From positions 20,554,791 through 20,618,790 of the forward strand of contig CM043013.1 of the NCBI GenBank assembly GCA_023678885.1: a stretch of 64,000 nucleotides of DNA, read 5' to 3'. This document shows, piece after piece, positions 22,976-35,943 of the stretch. The notes below the pieces were generated by a model. The model was not told the origin of the DNA. It ran no database searches and saw only the letters and a program-made list of their open reading frames with translations. Positions within the stretch are counted from its first letter, which is position 1. Each line of letters opens with the position of its first letter. The position numbers were made by a program, and so were the translations under genes. The stretch is from Pogostemon cablin. Its lineage: Eukaryota > Streptophyta > Magnoliopsida > Lamiales > Lamiaceae.

Positions 22976-23290
22976 TTATAGAATTTCATTTTTAATTTCG
23001 GGTTTTAAAACCCGGAACATCCCTTGAGGGAAAGAGATATTACAGCGACAATTGCTTTGATATGGTAAGGAGACGAGGGCCGGCAACCGACAGAAGTGCA
23101 ATGCTGAGCTGGCAACAATTGAATCGTCCAATAAAAGAGTTTTGGAAAAGAACCGTTGGCGCGTCAGCTTTAATACCCCATCTACAGCTTCAGGAGCTTG
23201 TACATTTCGGACATAAATTACCCTCGCATTATATCCACCAACGTACAACTCGTTTGCCGATAAAATATAAACATTTCTTGTTGCGCTAAG
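22976..23290 (-). other. Gene-like island of unknown identity upstream of the VIT/vWA gene
   Basis: Balanced base composition unlike its AT-rich surroundings. A 90-residue minus frame (22976-23248; YVGGYNARVIYVRNVQAPE, FFSKTLLLDDS) overlaps a 75-residue plus frame. I recognise neither product. It may be promoter/5' region of the downstream gene or an exon fragment captured by a transposon. A palindrome GGGTTTTAAAACCC marks its left side. Confidence 0.3.
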
Positions 23291-23452
23291 ATCAGAGGTG
23301 GGCCCGCATTTCCAACGGCCATCTCTTTCGCCAAAAACTTCGTTTAATAAACGCCATAACCTAAATCATCGGCCACGAGCTTCCACAGAAGAACAAAATT
23401 CTGCACAACGCTCATTTCAAACGCACTCGGATTCCCATTTTTCATTCCTTCT

Positions 23453-24442
23453 ATGGCGGAGGATTTCGAGGCCGCAGTGGAGGATGGCCTGCGCCTCTCC
23501 AAGAGGATATACTTCGGCAAGGACAGGGCGGTGGCGCCGCCCAAGCCGCCGACGGTAATGGAGAGGGCCGCCGGGTACTCGTGCCTCCCCAATTCTCCGA
23601 TGCTCTACGCCGTGATCGTCGACCCGGCGATTGTCGACAATCCGGATATGCCGAGCTACCAGCCGCACGTGCACGGGAGGTGCGATCCACCGGCCTTGAT
23701 CCCGCTTCAGATGAATGGGGTTTCCCTTGAGGTTGATTGCTATCTCGACACCGCCTTTGTTACCGTTACCGGCACGTGGCGCGTGCACTGTGTCATGGGC
23801 AGCCGCTGCTGTGATTGCCGCATCGCCGTTCCCATGGGCGAGCAGGTACATCCAAGTTTCAATTTCTTTTTCTTTGAAGTTCAATTTTATATTCGTTTCT
23901 GTTATTTGAGTCAGGTCTATCTGCCTTGTGGATTCTTGATGTGAGCTAAAGAATATCTTTACTCGGTTGAAGTTGGCACTGCTGTATTACTTGAATGACT
24001 GGATGATTTACATTACGTGTTAATTGGGTGGATAAATTTGGCTGAATGGGAAGTGATTAGGGTTCATGACGATTTTCTTTTTTTTCCCTTTTGGTTGCCA
24101 CTCTATTCTCCTCACAGTTTCATTTGCTTCTATTGATATATAAAAGTAATTTTGAACAGTTGGGCATATGTTAAAATAGGCTTATTTTGCAAGTACTTCC
24201 AATCTTATATCAATAATGATTATGTTATAAAAATGATGTTCGGTAGAGCATAGGCTTGCTAGCGAATCTAGCTTGGTGTTTAACAAGTCATATTGAACGT
24301 CACAAGATATGCGAGGGCAGCTTCTGTGTGACTTGGAATTTTCAATTTGGAAGTCTTGGACTAAGCTCCTCATCTACTTCTCTTGTATTATGAATTTATA
24401 GTTGAACTATGTATTAATTATTCTTAAGGAATTGATGTATTA

Positions 24443-24478
<36 letters not shown>

Positions 24479-27400
24479 CATTCATCATGTTGTAGAATAT
24501 ATATTACGCTTCATTGCTTCATAAGTATGCTTCAATGTTTTCTTGGTTCTCAAAATGGATATTATTTGGCTAACAGGGTTCAATTCTAGGTGTGGAGGTT
24601 GAGGTACCCAGGAAATCATATCGCACTGAATTTATTGCCATGGATAATGAAAATGTTTTTGGGAATGTTGCAAAAATCGAAGGCGGGGGCTTCTTGAAGG
24701 CTAATATCTTTACTCTCACAGTCCCACAGGTAAGCACATCTTCCTTTCTTTCATTCATTTTTTTTTAGGGATGACTGCATTCATCCAGTGAAATTCTATG
24801 ATTATATTTTTCAGATAGACGGAGGAACCAATATATCAGTTAAACTTAGATGGTCCCAAAAATTATTGTATCATGATGGTCAATTCACCTTAAACATTCC
24901 ATTTAATTTTCCTGAATATGTAACGCCAGCTGCAAGGAAGATCGCCAAACGAGAAAAGATAGAGTTGAATGTTAATGCTGGTCCAGAAACAGAGGTTTTG
25001 TGCAAATCAACTAGTCATCCATTGAAGGTACGCTTGTTTTCAGGTTCTCTGATGGTTGTAATGTAATATGTATGACAAATATCACAGTTTTTTTTTCAAT
25101 TTCTTTTTTTAGGAGCGAGTACGACAAGCAGGAAAATTGGGTTTCTTATACGACTCTGAAGTTCTTTCATGGTCAAGCAATGATTTTATGTTCTCATACA
25201 CTGTAAGCTTTCATGTGTATGTCTTATATGAAATTTGATCAGTAATTAATCCAGAAAACGGCAAATGAGCTTTTGAAAGGGAAATAAGGAAGAACATTCT
25301 CTCATGTCATGCTATTAATATCCCAGAATTTGCCTATTCTACATAGCTACTTTTGAATTTGACATGCCTTTTGAACTTGGCCTGATAGATTCTATGTACT
25401 AATCAATTAAGTCTGTTTCAGGTATCTTCAAGTCATACTTTTGGTTCTGTACTCTTGAGTCCTCCATTATTACAAGATGTAGATCGTAGAGATATGTTTT
25501 GTTGCTACATTTTCCCAGGAAAACAGCAGAGTGGAAAGGTAAATTGAGCATCTATTTGTGTTGTTAAGGAATGCAGCATTTTAAAATCTAAGCAATCTTT
25601 ATAACCTTCTCCTGTTCTTTGCCATTGTGAGCATTTTACACTTCTGCTTTGGTATTAATAATTGCTGAATTCCATTTTTATGTTATTAAGGTTTTCAGGA
25701 AGGAAGTTGTGTTTGTTATAGACATAAGCGGGAGTATGAGGGGTAAACCACTTGAAGATACAAGAATGGCACTCTTTGCTGCACTCAACAAGCTTGATCA
25801 CAATGATCTGTTTAATGTAATTGCATTTAATGGAGAAAGTTATCTATTTTCCTCTGGTATGGAGGCAGCAACAACAGATAATATTGAAAAAGCTACTGAG
25901 TGGATCAATACAAATTTTGTTGCTAGTGGCAGCACAAACATCATGAATCCGCTAAATAAGGTACTTTTTTTGTTATTCTGAAACTAATTGAAATATAATG
26001 CCTAATTGTTTCTCCAATTTTTATTTTTTATTTTTCTAAATGTTACTTGTATATGTTTGATCTGCAGAGAATATTAAGAAACTAATACATGTGAAATGTC
26101 TTCAGTAAATAATGCACACATAGCGGGAAATCAGGGTTTCATTATTTTCAACCTTTCTCTTTAAATGACCCCATGGAAAATGTTGTGTGAAAACTCAGTG
26201 GTTTTATTACCTTTTCCTTTCTCATGATATCTTAAAAAATATTATATAGCAACTCTAACAGTGACTTCTTTCAGGCTATTAAGATGCTATCTGATAGTTT
26301 CAGCTCTGTCCCAATCATTTTTCTTGTTACTGATGGAGCTGTAGAAGATGAGAGAAATATCTGTGAAGTCGTGAAAAAAGAGATTGCAAACCATAAAAAT
26401 GTTCACCCAAGAATATACACAATGGGCATTGGTACGTATATTATATATGTAATTTTTAAAATTATTACGTGTAAAGGAGCTAACAATACCCAAAAAATAA
26501 TTTTTTGTAATAATACTCTTAGCTGTTTAATTATCTGGTCATGTAGAATGAACTTTTCAACAGTACAGTTATGATTGTTGTCTCTAAATGATCAATTGGA
26601 TGCTACTGCCTACTAGCTTATTCCTGCTAATAATGAAAAGCTGATTTCGAACTCAACTATCAGCCTGCAGTAATACTACAATTTCTGCACATCTTTACTT
26701 GTATACATGCAACCACTTCATGACATTAACTGTGTAAAATTGCATCTTTTAATCAGATATCATATAGCCATCTCTCAGGTTCTGTTACTCAGAATTTCCC
26801 GTGATTTGAAACAAAAAAGTAAACAGAAAAGGTTCTCACTTCCTTAAAAAAAATTATGCCTTTGCACCAAAACCACTCAAAGAAATCACTGAAGGAGGGT
26901 GCATAAGAACACAGGAATCTCACAAGACAATAGACATTGCTAGTTTTCTTTTTTTTCTTTAGGTAATGTGACATGTAGAAATAATGGTTAAATGATTACT
27001 CTCCCTCGTATAATCTCGTAAGTTAATCTTTCATTGTTGCTCCCATCACATTATTTTATTTTCCACGATTAGCTAAACTAGCAAAATTAATTTGTTAGGT
27101 ATATATTGTAATCATTATTTTCTGCGGATGCTTGCAATGATTAGTCAGGGGCATCACGACGCAGCTATTGACGTGGGTAAGCTTTTCTTTCTTAATATCT
27201 TCGTTCCTTTAATAATCTACTGTTTGAATGTTTCCTTGTTCCATATCTCTCACTTCCAAGCTGCATGATAAAATGCAATTCCACTATAACAACAGCTGTC
27301 ATGCATAATAAAAGTTAACCATAAGAAATCTATTGCAAAGTGTATCCAGCTGTTGTAGGTTGTAATGCACAAGCATCTCTGTTTATTTAGAACCAAGCTC

Positions 27401-30400
27401 ATCCTTTTATACAGCCACGACCTTAGGCTGGAAACAAATTATTATTTATTTCGCAGAATTGTGTGTTTCAGAAGCTGGTAATTATTCTGTTACTCATAGC
27501 AACCCACGTTGTGACTGGGAACAAATAGGAATCGTATCTAAAGAGATTATAACTAAATTTCATCTGTTTGCCTCAATTTGTTTTATGATAACGTCTACTA
27601 GTGACTAGATGATATAAGCATAGTTGTTAAAGGCGAGAGGCACAAAATGGCACAAAGGCCTTGTTGGAATTTTTGCCTATGTGGAATTTTTTTATAAATG
27701 GGTGGCGGTGAAGTTCGACCCCTGGAGCTCTCATTTGGCCAGGCTCTGATACCATGTTAAATGACCACCTCATCTAAAAGCTTAAGCTCGAAGAGAGATG
27801 TATCATATATATATATCCAACTCAACACATAATTGCCCAACTAAATAAAGGTCAAAAAAAAAAATCAAATAATAATACATAATAACTCATAAAAACATAA
27901 TGACAAATTAAAAAACCTGTGCATAATGTCATAATGAACTTCACAATTCAAGTACTCAAAACATATAGACAATCACAATAAGCAAAATCCTTCAAGCTTA
28001 AGAAAATATCAAATGTCAAAGACTTGAATGATTACCAATGAGATTAAAATCATAATTATTATGGTCTATGGTGCTCCTCATAATCATCATTCTGCTCTTC
28101 ACCATCAAATTCTTACTCTTCATGAAAAATATAGAAATAAAAATTCCAAAATTCGGAATTGTACCTGAGGCGCGCCTTTTGACATCCAAAAAGGCGCACA
28201 AACGCAAGGGTTTTTTGAACATCAACCTAAACCCCAAAAAACTAGAATCCCAGGCGATGAGGGCTTCAACTATGAATATAAGATCTTTTTTTTTTTTCCA
28301 CCAGGGTTTTTCGTAAATCCTTGGATATATTTTTTTTATCTAAGAGTTACTGCTGGTTTGGTCCTGATGTGAAGCCATTTTCCTGTTCACCACTTGCAAA
28401 GATTGTGAACTTTCAACGTTGTGCGATACCGGTCCTTTTGTGCTAGGAAGTGCTGATGCGACACTTGAATTTGACCCAGAAGGGACTAAAGTAGCACAAA
28501 GTGCAAAATTTGTGGAATATCTTCATAAATCATGAAATTAGAGGACAATAATGAACATAGTAATTTTGAGATGACTGATGACCTACTTGCAATATCCCTA
28601 TTTTCTTACATAGATTATTTGGATTTGTTGAAGTTATTGGATTTACGTCATAGTATTTTTGTCATTTAAATATGTAAAAGCATGTAGATCTTGAAATAAT
28701 AACTTGTTTTCTAATGATAATATGAGAATAATGCATTTCTAATTTAAAAAAAAAAAAAAAAAAACCAACTCAGAAAGATCCCATGTGAAAATAAAACCAA
28801 AAGCGCTATTAAATTGTTTTAGTAACTCAGTCAACCATATGTATGCATACAGTCTTCCACAGAGGTGGGTGACTGTTCCATTTTAGTATAGAAGGGAGTT
28901 TTTAGTGAGCCTGGGTTTGATAAAATAATTTTTCAGCTGCAAAAGATGAAGCACTGCTCTTTCTTTGTTTGGCCTTCTAAAAGATATGAGTTGCAAGAGA
29001 TCTAGGCAGATATCACGATGTTTTTATTCAGTATGAACTGTGGAAAAAGTTATCTGGATTTATATATTAGAATATGTTGGCACCATTTAATGGTTATGAA
29101 GGAAGCATTTAGAACCTGCTCATCTTTCCTTGAATATTATTAGACTAAGACTTTTCTTTTCATGAAAAAAATTCTTTTTACTTCCATCTGAGAGCGTAGT
29201 AGAATAATGGAACTATTTCAGCTTTCTTGGAAAAAAGTTAGAAGGTGAAATAATTATTTTTCTAATCTAGACCAGAAATAAGCATCTGAATGCTCCTAAG
29301 CACGCTTCTAGACCTTAGTGCAGTCTTCTTTTCAAGAGAGTAGAGTAATGGAGCTACTATATGGTTTCTGGAAAAAAGTAAGGAGGCGAAATAGTTATTT
29401 TTGGGATTTTAGACCTGAAATAAATATCTGAATGATATTAAGTATTCTTCTAGACTTTAATACTGTCTTTAACATATAAAAGGTAAGGACATCATGGCAG
29501 CTTTAAAATTATATTTATCCACGTCCAACTATTCAATAGCAGGATTATTAGAACAAAGACCTAGTGAGAGAGTAGAAAGCATATGAAGAAGTTTATTTTG
29601 GTACTTGTCAAGGTCTGCAGTGAGGAATTTTACATATAAAAGAGTCTGTGCAAGCATGTAGTGTCTTAGACATATTTTTCTATTGGCTCCTCCTCAATGT
29701 TATGTTAGAGTCAAACATATTTTGATTAGTTATGTTTTTAACTTATATGATGGTGTCATCATAGGTACGATTTATGTCATTTAGAAAATCAATTCAAAAA
29801 CATAAAGTGTTTACGCTTTCTTTGGATTAAGTCGTCTCAGGAGTTGCAGGTCCTTTTTCTAACATTACTATGATTTGGCAGATTCTATTGAAGATCGGAT
29901 GGGAGCATTGTTTGCTAGAGCATCATCTATCTTTCTTGCAGATATTACTTTTCAGAATCTTGATAAACTTGATTATCTTGAGGTATACCAAATTTTCTTT
30001 ATTTCCATATATATACACAGCTACTAAACTGGAAGCTGCTTTTCCTTTCTGTGGCACTTGCTTTAAATGCTTCAAACCCATTCTCAGTTGCCTGTAGCAG
30101 AGAGACAGTATGTCATAGTATGATTTGGAGTTGAAATTCGTAGTCTTTCCTCTTAAATACAATTCAGGCATAATGCGTTCAAATACCTTATATGATCTAG
30201 AGTTGAAATTCGTATTACTTCCTCATATTTTAAATAGGTATTTTATTTGGATTTGGGCATAATGCATTAAAAGACCCTAAACTATTAACGATACAATTTT
30301 TTATGTTTTTCAAAAAACCCTTGAAATATTGAACATCATTTCTGATCTATTTCAAATTAAGATGTCTCAAAAGTATTTGGTAAATATTGTTCTAAGGAGC

Positions 30401-32694
30401 TAGTGGGATAAAATTTCATACTTGTAGGTTTTTTTTTAATGAAAATAGTTGTTTATGAACCTTTTGGTGCATTATGCCTATTTATCACTTATCTTATTAA
30501 TAAAATTACATGATCTAAAGTGTATCATGCCAGCCTTCTGGCATTTATCAGCTGTCTGTTTAGAAAGAATCAAAGTCTCTGTTCTTGCTCGCTTGAACTC
30601 GATCATATATTTTGATATTATCATTTTATTTTCCAGTCATTTCATGAACACTCAACACAATCATCTGTTTTGATACTACATTTTCCTTGTGACTAGATCT
30701 TGCTACCATGGCATGTATGCTGTCCTCAGTTTCATCCATTATTAACAAAGAGCTAATGTTCATTGTAGGTGTTCCCTTCCCAAATTCCAGACCTTTCATC
30801 TGAAAGTCCCTTGATTGTGTCAGGCAGATACCGTGGACAATTTCCAGATTCCCTTAAAGTTAATGGTAGCTGTGCAGATATGAGCAGTTATCTTCTAGAA
30901 CTAAATGTGGAAGAGGCAAAAGAAACCCCCATTGGGAAGGTAATTGTTGCTTTGGTAGATGGTCAGGATTAAATCGTTCTATTTTTATGTGCAATAATGC
31001 TGTTGTGAATATTGGTTTGTCTTGGAGATGATACCTGTAAATCGTCCATCTGTCCCGCTATTCACTTCACGCTTTCCATTTTCGTTCGTCCCAACACTTA
31101 TGCACACTTCTAAAAATAGCAATCGACACAATATTATCACCCTTACAGTCACAATGCTACAAAATAGTCACCTACTTTTTACACTTAACCCAACAATTTT
31201 ATACACCTTCCTCATTAAATTACCCACAATACCCCTTATTTATCCCACTTTATACACCTAAAAATTGACTTTTTTTAATATTTGCGCATGTGTTCAAATT
31301 GCCGGGATGCAGGGAGTAATGTTTTTCCTAGTCGTCCTGATTCCACAGTATATATATATATTGATATATCTCAAAGAAAATAAGTACTTTTGCATCTCTG
31401 CAAACCAAGAGAGTTGTATGAAACAAAGATGCTTGCTGGTCAAGTGCTGATATTTTTTTATTTTATGGATTATTATATCAATGGAGACACTTTTTTTTAA
31501 GTATTTTGCAAACACGGAAGATGAAACTTCATGTGGATTGAATGTTTGCCCAAGTTGAGTATATTTTACCTTCGTACTTAAATTGGATGATGATCATTTT
31601 GGATTAACAGTTGTCTTTTTCATCACCGTTTTAAGGATTGATCTGTTTAGTCATTGAATGTGAGTCTTTTGTTGAGTCATCGTATAATAACAGTAGCATA
31701 AAGTGAATCTTTGTTTATATTAATTAATATGACTATAACTTCCAAATAGTTCTTCTGAATCATGTCTGTTCTAACATGGTGAGCGTCACTTATATTAAAG
31801 TTGATCAATCTTTTTTTAATGTCTGCTTTATTTCATTAGTTTGTTACATCAAGCCTTTCATGTTGATCATCTTATCACATTGTCTTCATTTGTTTGATTT
31901 GTATCACAACAGATGGTAGCCAATCGTCAGATTGAACTACTTACAGCTCAGTCATGGTATTCAGAGAGTCAGGAGCTTGTGGAGAAGGTAATTCCTCTAT
32001 ACCTCTACATTTTGTGTTGGAAAATTTCGAGAATTTGATGGTACTGTTGTATTGCAAATGAAGAGAACATCCCTAATTCTCCCTTGGACTCCTTTAAAAA
32101 TACCCTTTCAAGAAGTTGAGGGTATCAAATAGCAAACGTAAACATTATCTTGATGTGATGTTTTTGTTTTCTTTATTGACAGATAGCAAAGATGAGTGCC
32201 CAAAACGGCATTGTTTCTGAGTATACAGAAATGGTTTTGCTCGAGACTCAAAAAGCAAAAGCTGATCCAATCGCTGCCCAAAAGGTACGCCATGCAAGAT
32301 ATATTCCACCCCGTTGAATTGGCCAGTTTTGATTAAAAGCTCATTGTCGCAGGCATCTAGAAAAGTTGATCATCAGAAAGATGAAGCAAAAACTGGCCAG
32401 ATATTTATGCTGCACAACATGAGACTTGGTTTCGGAAATGTAAACTCGACAGCTGAAAATCTTTCTCCAGGATTTGGTGATGCGAAACCCCCTGATGGCG
32501 CAGATGTATTCGTAAAAGCAGCTTCTGACTGCTGTGGAAGGCTTTGCAACCACTGCTGTTGCATGTGTTGTATCCAAGTATGCTCCAAGATGAACGACCA
32601 ATGTGCGCTTGTCTTTACTCAGCTGTGCGGCGCCTTAGCCTGTTTAGCCTGTTTTAGCTGTTGCGAAGCATGCTGCGACGGAAATGAGGGATGA
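23453..32694 (+). CDS. Inter-alpha-trypsin inhibitor heavy chain-like VIT/vWA protein
   Basis: Thirteen exons join in frame to 2262 nt, 753 residues, the plant ITIH-like family (Arabidopsis At1g19110 type; identified from memory of the family). Residues 1-90 are a plant-specific Pro-containing N-terminus. A VIT domain spans about 90-260 and ends in a short variable region. The von Willebrand A domain starts near 325 and has a complete MIDAS metal site: DISGS at 333-337, Thr404 in GSTN and Asp432 in VTDG. The family block GIGIYCNHYFLRMLA follows. The C-terminus (about 699-750) is extremely Cys-rich: 17 Cys in 50 residues. No signal peptide is evident. The start ATG at 23453 opens a GC-rich exon 1 and gives the usual family N-terminus (MAEDFEAAVEDGL). 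The role in plants is unknown; vWA domains with intact MIDAS bind ligands through a divalent cation. No frame breaks; all introns are GT-AG. Confidence 0.9.
27177..29881 (+). other. Large intron 8 with transposon debris
   Basis: No exon-like sequence that fits the protein. It contains GTTAAAGGCGAGAGGCACAA (27629-27648) and AGGCGCGCCTTTTGACATCC (28169-28188), which look like the two sides of an old insertion. Between them is AACATGGTATCAGAGCC on the minus strand (27742-27758), an LTR-end plus initiator-tRNA primer-binding-site motif. A poly-A run lies at 28746-28764. A pair of similar 90-bp segments (GAAAAAAGTTAGAAGGTGAAAT, near 29230, and GAAAAAAGTAAGGAGGCGAAAT, near 29371) forms a direct repeat. 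Confidence 0.6.
31040..31316. mobile_element. Degenerate Stowaway-type MITE in intron 10
   Basis: Left side ATCGTCCATCTGTCCCGC and right side GCCGGGATGCAGGGAGTA, with body TCGTCCCAACACTTATGCAC and CACTTAACCC-rich sequence. The ends have decayed. It lies in an intron and does not affect the coding frame. Confidence 0.5.
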
Positions 32695-33813
32695 AAATTC
32701 AACACGAATAGGCCAAGTATATTCAAGCCTGGAGTTTTCTCTATATAATGCATAGAGTATATTAATATAGATGCGTGTACACCCTACATATATATACGTA
32801 TATAAAATATAATGTAAGAAAACACAAGTTTCTTTGATATCTTATTTGTGATATTATGAAATGATATCGCCATGTAATCTTTTTCCCTAAAACAGGATAT
32901 GTGCATGTTGTACATTTAAATACCATATATAGAGTGAAACCTCTAATATTTTTGGGATTTTTAAATATCTAATTTAAATTTGTGATTTTTAGATGAAAAT
33001 TAAGCACGGATAAGAGCAATTAAGTATATAAACTCTCTAATTTTAAAAAAATTTTAAGATCCAATGTAGTATTATTAACTCAAAGTAATGGAGAGAAAAA
33101 TGATCAAATCACTCTCTCTATGCTTAATTATTACCTATTGAATTTGTGTTGTTTTGGAGAAAATAGAAAATAATTTTGGAAATGGAGATGGAGTTGGAAA
33201 ATTTCAGCTTTTGTTCATAATGAAGTGGTGAAGAGATTTAGATCATATAAGATTGTAGCTTTTTTTACTAATCAATCAATTGATGCTTCTCTTTGTCATC
33301 CTCAATTCTTTCTACAAGTCCATTTCCTACAATTTCCAGAAGTAATCAAGGTTGATCAAATCATTCATGAGTATCATTTGAAAAAGACTTAGAGAATTCA
33401 AGATATTAAGAAATTTTTAATCCGTTTAATTAAGAGTGACTAGGTGTGATAAGCTCATTGGATCATCTTTACTTCTTCTCTTTCTCTCCACAAGATTGAA
33501 GATAAAGAATGAAGGAAGAATTGCTCCATGAATAAGCAAACAATGTTTTTTGTAATTAATTCTCATTTATACGAGTCAAAACTTTTTTAAAAGTACAAAT
33601 CTAATATTCTTTATGGGATACTAAATTATCTGAAATCTTCTACAAATCAAATCTCGTTGGTAGTAGACGAACCACCTATCTGAATTTTTAAAACAATTCT
33701 CCTTATTACCTAATAAGAGACGAAACTATCTACATGTAACGCTCTTTGATACTAGCATAAACCATCTAACTCAATTAATAAAGTCTTCTTGGAAAGAGAT
33801 TAAACCTTTTATA

Positions 33814-33889
<76 letters not shown>

Positions 33890-34344
33890 CTTAATATGTG
33901 ATAAAACCATCTATACCATCAAATCTCCTAGTTAAGAGATTAGACCATTTGAAACTTTCAAATCAAGTCCCCGTATCCGAGACGAAACTATCTAGCTGGG
34001 AACTCAAACAATAGATTAAATAGAATTCATAATTTGCGAATAAAAAATTAACAAAAGAGAAAAGTGAACTGAAATTCTTAATTCCCATACGTGGATTCCC
34101 ATGCAAGAATTTATACACAAAGAGCATGAGATTACAATGAATCAATACGAGAATGTTCAATTGGACCACAGAATCAAACCCTCAACCAACACTTGTTTTC
34201 TCTTAATTTTATCATTAACATATTACATTATTACTCCTTTGGGATCAAAGGGACCACAAACTGGATTTATCCCCCCAAGCAACATATACTGCAGGATGAT
34301 TGGACCTTTACACGATTAACAAACAGCTCACTAATCCCACTAGA
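32695..34344. other. 3' flank of the VIT/vWA gene and intergenic DNA
   Basis: The first 150-250 bp after the stop presumably hold the 3' UTR (AATATAATGTAAG-type sequence near 32805). The rest has no supported gene. A (TA)n microsatellite covers 33819-33886. The motif GAGACGAAACTATCTA occurs at 33718-33733 and 33978-33993. Confidence 0.5.
33819..33886. repeat. (TA)n microsatellite
   Basis: Uninterrupted AT dinucleotide run of about 68 bp. Confidence 0.95.
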
Positions 34345-34497
34345 CAATAGACTAAAACATTCATATGAGACGATTTGTGAGACATGTTAAAGTACGTCTG
34401 TTATATAAGTAGAGTATGCTAGCTTATTGATAGTTAATGTATATTTTTCTAAAATATGATGATAATGCGTTAAGTATGATTTTAGAGTATTATAATA

Positions 34498-34700
34498 CTC
34501 CCTCCGTCCGGTTCTAAGGTGTCTGTTTGCTTTTTGCACGTGGATTAAGGGGTATTATTATTATTTATAAAGTGGATAGTTGTATTAGAGGGAAGTGGTA
34601 TGTCATATTGTGTACTTTTTTACTAAGTATGGGAAATTGATATCTTTGAACCGGACACAAAAAATAGTAAAATGAACACTTTAGAAGCGGACGGAGGGAG
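34498..34700. mobile_element. Stowaway-type MITE (nested 1)
   Basis: Ends CTCCCTCCGTCCGGTTCTAA and TTTAGAAGCGGACGGAGGGAG. Flanked by TA (34496-34497 and 34701-34702). 203 bp with well-preserved inverted ends. Confidence 0.85.
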
Positions 34701-34732
34701 TATGATTTACTACAAGCATACTTTAAATATTA

Positions 34733-34990
34733 CTCCCTCCTTCCCAAAAATACTTATATACTCTAAAAATGGAAACATACACAACATCAATAATCTTATA
34801 ATACTACAATATTAAAAAGATATCACCTTCTTGTTACACACAATCTAGTCAAATTCAACTACATCATACACTTTATTCTATTCAATTACCCAAAATACCC
34901 TCTTCTCTTTCTTACATCATTACAACAAAAATTTACTTTTCTTAAATTTCGTACCACCAAATACGTGCATGTATTCCGAGACGAAGGGAG
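34733..34990. mobile_element. Stowaway-type MITE (nested 2)
   Basis: Ends CTCCCTCCTTCCCAAAAATAC and GTATTCCGAGACGAAGGGAG with TA flanks (34731-34732 and 34991-34992). It is related to the MITE at 43832-44126 (TAGTCAAATTCAACTA, TTACCCAAAATACCC). Confidence 0.85.
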
Positions 34991-35209
34991 TAATAAACAC
35001 GGTACTTTATTTATATATTAAGCATACATTAATAATGGGTCAACTCGTCTCACAATCCCTTTCTCATATATCCGTCTCACAACAGAGTTTCTCATCCCAC
35101 CAACCAACTTCATTAATCAAATTCCCAATAATTATTTAATAAAGTGGAGTCAAGAAAGAGAGTTGCAATGCAATTGAGGAGAGTGCAGTGGTCATAATTT
35201 CAGGAAGAT

Positions 35210-35640
35210 AAGAAGAGATTGGGATGCATGCATGCAGAATTCAGTTGCATGGGAAGAAGGGAAGGAGGCATCTGGCATTAAAGAAATGGATGTCTGCTAA
35301 TGATTTTCCGACCTCGGAGAATCCAGCATGGGAGGATGTCCGAAGGACACACGCGTTGCTGCTGTATGGTACCATCTGCATCGATGGTGGTACCTCAGCT
35401 CGACGCGTGCAACAACTGTTTATTCTTGGTTTGGAAATGGTGGAAAGCCCATGTGGGGTTGGACAACTTCACGTGGCATGGGGTTGTTGAAAATGAGGAA
35501 GATGTGGTATTTATCGTGGGGCAGAGCCATGGATTTTAGGGATTTTTCATGCAGCCACCAATACTATTTATATAAATACGGCAATAGAGGTTCCAACACC
35601 CTTCTTGGATCGGTGTTGGAGGTAAATCGCAGGATGTGTA
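35210..35640 (+). other. GC-richer gene-like island with G-box and TATA motif
   Basis: Composition changes to balanced GC. Overlapping frames exist (for example 35224-35490, 88 residues) but none is recognisable. CACGTGGC (35472-35479) and TATTTATATAAATACGG (35565-35581), about 90 bp apart, would suit a plus-strand promoter, yet no gene follows. It could equally be a captured fragment. Confidence 0.3.
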
Positions 35641-35696
35641 TGTGTGTTCAAATGGAATTTATCTTCTATTGGATGAATGTAAAGGCAAATTATGAA

Positions 35697-35943
35697 CTCC
35701 TTCTATCCCACAATAATAGTTACATATTATAATTTCGGTGTCTCGCTTTAATAATTATGTTTCCCTTTTGTAAATGGGACTCACTCAATTAATATATCTC
35801 TATGAGGCCACACATAATATTAATAGAACTATCACATTTTACATTAAAATATTATTTCTCTCACCTCACTACACATTAAAATATTATATTCCTTAATCCC
35901 GGTGCAAAAAGCAAACGTAACTATTACTCCAGGACGTAGGGAG
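35697..35943. mobile_element. Stowaway-type MITE
   Basis: Ends CTCCTTCTATCCCACAATAATAG and CTATTACTCCAGGACGTAGGGAG; about 247 bp. Confidence 0.65.

Larger units (their letters stand above)
23453..32694 (+). other. Exon map of the VIT/vWA gene
   Basis: Exons by inspection of splice sites and reading frame: 23453-23845, 24577-24729, 24815-25027, 25113-25202, 25422-25538, 25691-25960, 26275-26431, 27099-27176, 29882-29982, 30769-30939, 31913-31987, 32183-32284, 32353-32694 (stop TGA). Introns after exons 7 and 8 are phase 1, all others phase 0. Exon lengths sum to a multiple of three and every junction preserves conserved residues (for example TMGIG across exons 7-8 and DVDSIEDRMG across exons 8-9). 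Intron 8 is 2.7 kb and intron 10 carries a MITE. Confidence 0.88.
34345..35095. mobile_element. TGAGAC-end MITE enlarged by two nested MITEs
   Basis: The left side (ATATGAGACGATTTGTGAGAC, GTTAAAGTACGTCTGTTAT) and right side (AATAATGGGTCAACTCGTCTC, GTCTCACAACAGAGTTTCTC) match the uninterrupted relative at 15119-15388. Removing 34498-34700 and 34733-34990 restores the order of the relative (TTATAATA-GATTTA). Confidence 0.7.

Noticed and set aside
22976..23248. 90-residue minus frame upstream of the VIT/vWA gene as a gene
   Set aside because: Composition is suggestive but nothing is recognised, and it competes with an overlapping plus frame; kept only as an island of unknown identity.
23344..23884. 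Several minus-strand frames up to 155 residues over exon 1
   Set aside because: Antisense shadows of the GC-rich first exon of the VIT/vWA gene, whose splice chain is complete.
27742..27758. Intact LTR retrotransposon suggested by a PBS-like motif in intron 8
   Set aside because: No LTR pair or polyprotein was found around it; only a motif remains.
33819..33886. CRISPR-like or satellite array
   Set aside because: Simple TA dinucleotide repeat; no spacers. No CRISPR array is expected or seen in this plant DNA.
35224..35732. Overlapping frames of 79-134 residues
   Set aside because: Three frames overlap with no recognisable protein; not enough to call a gene.
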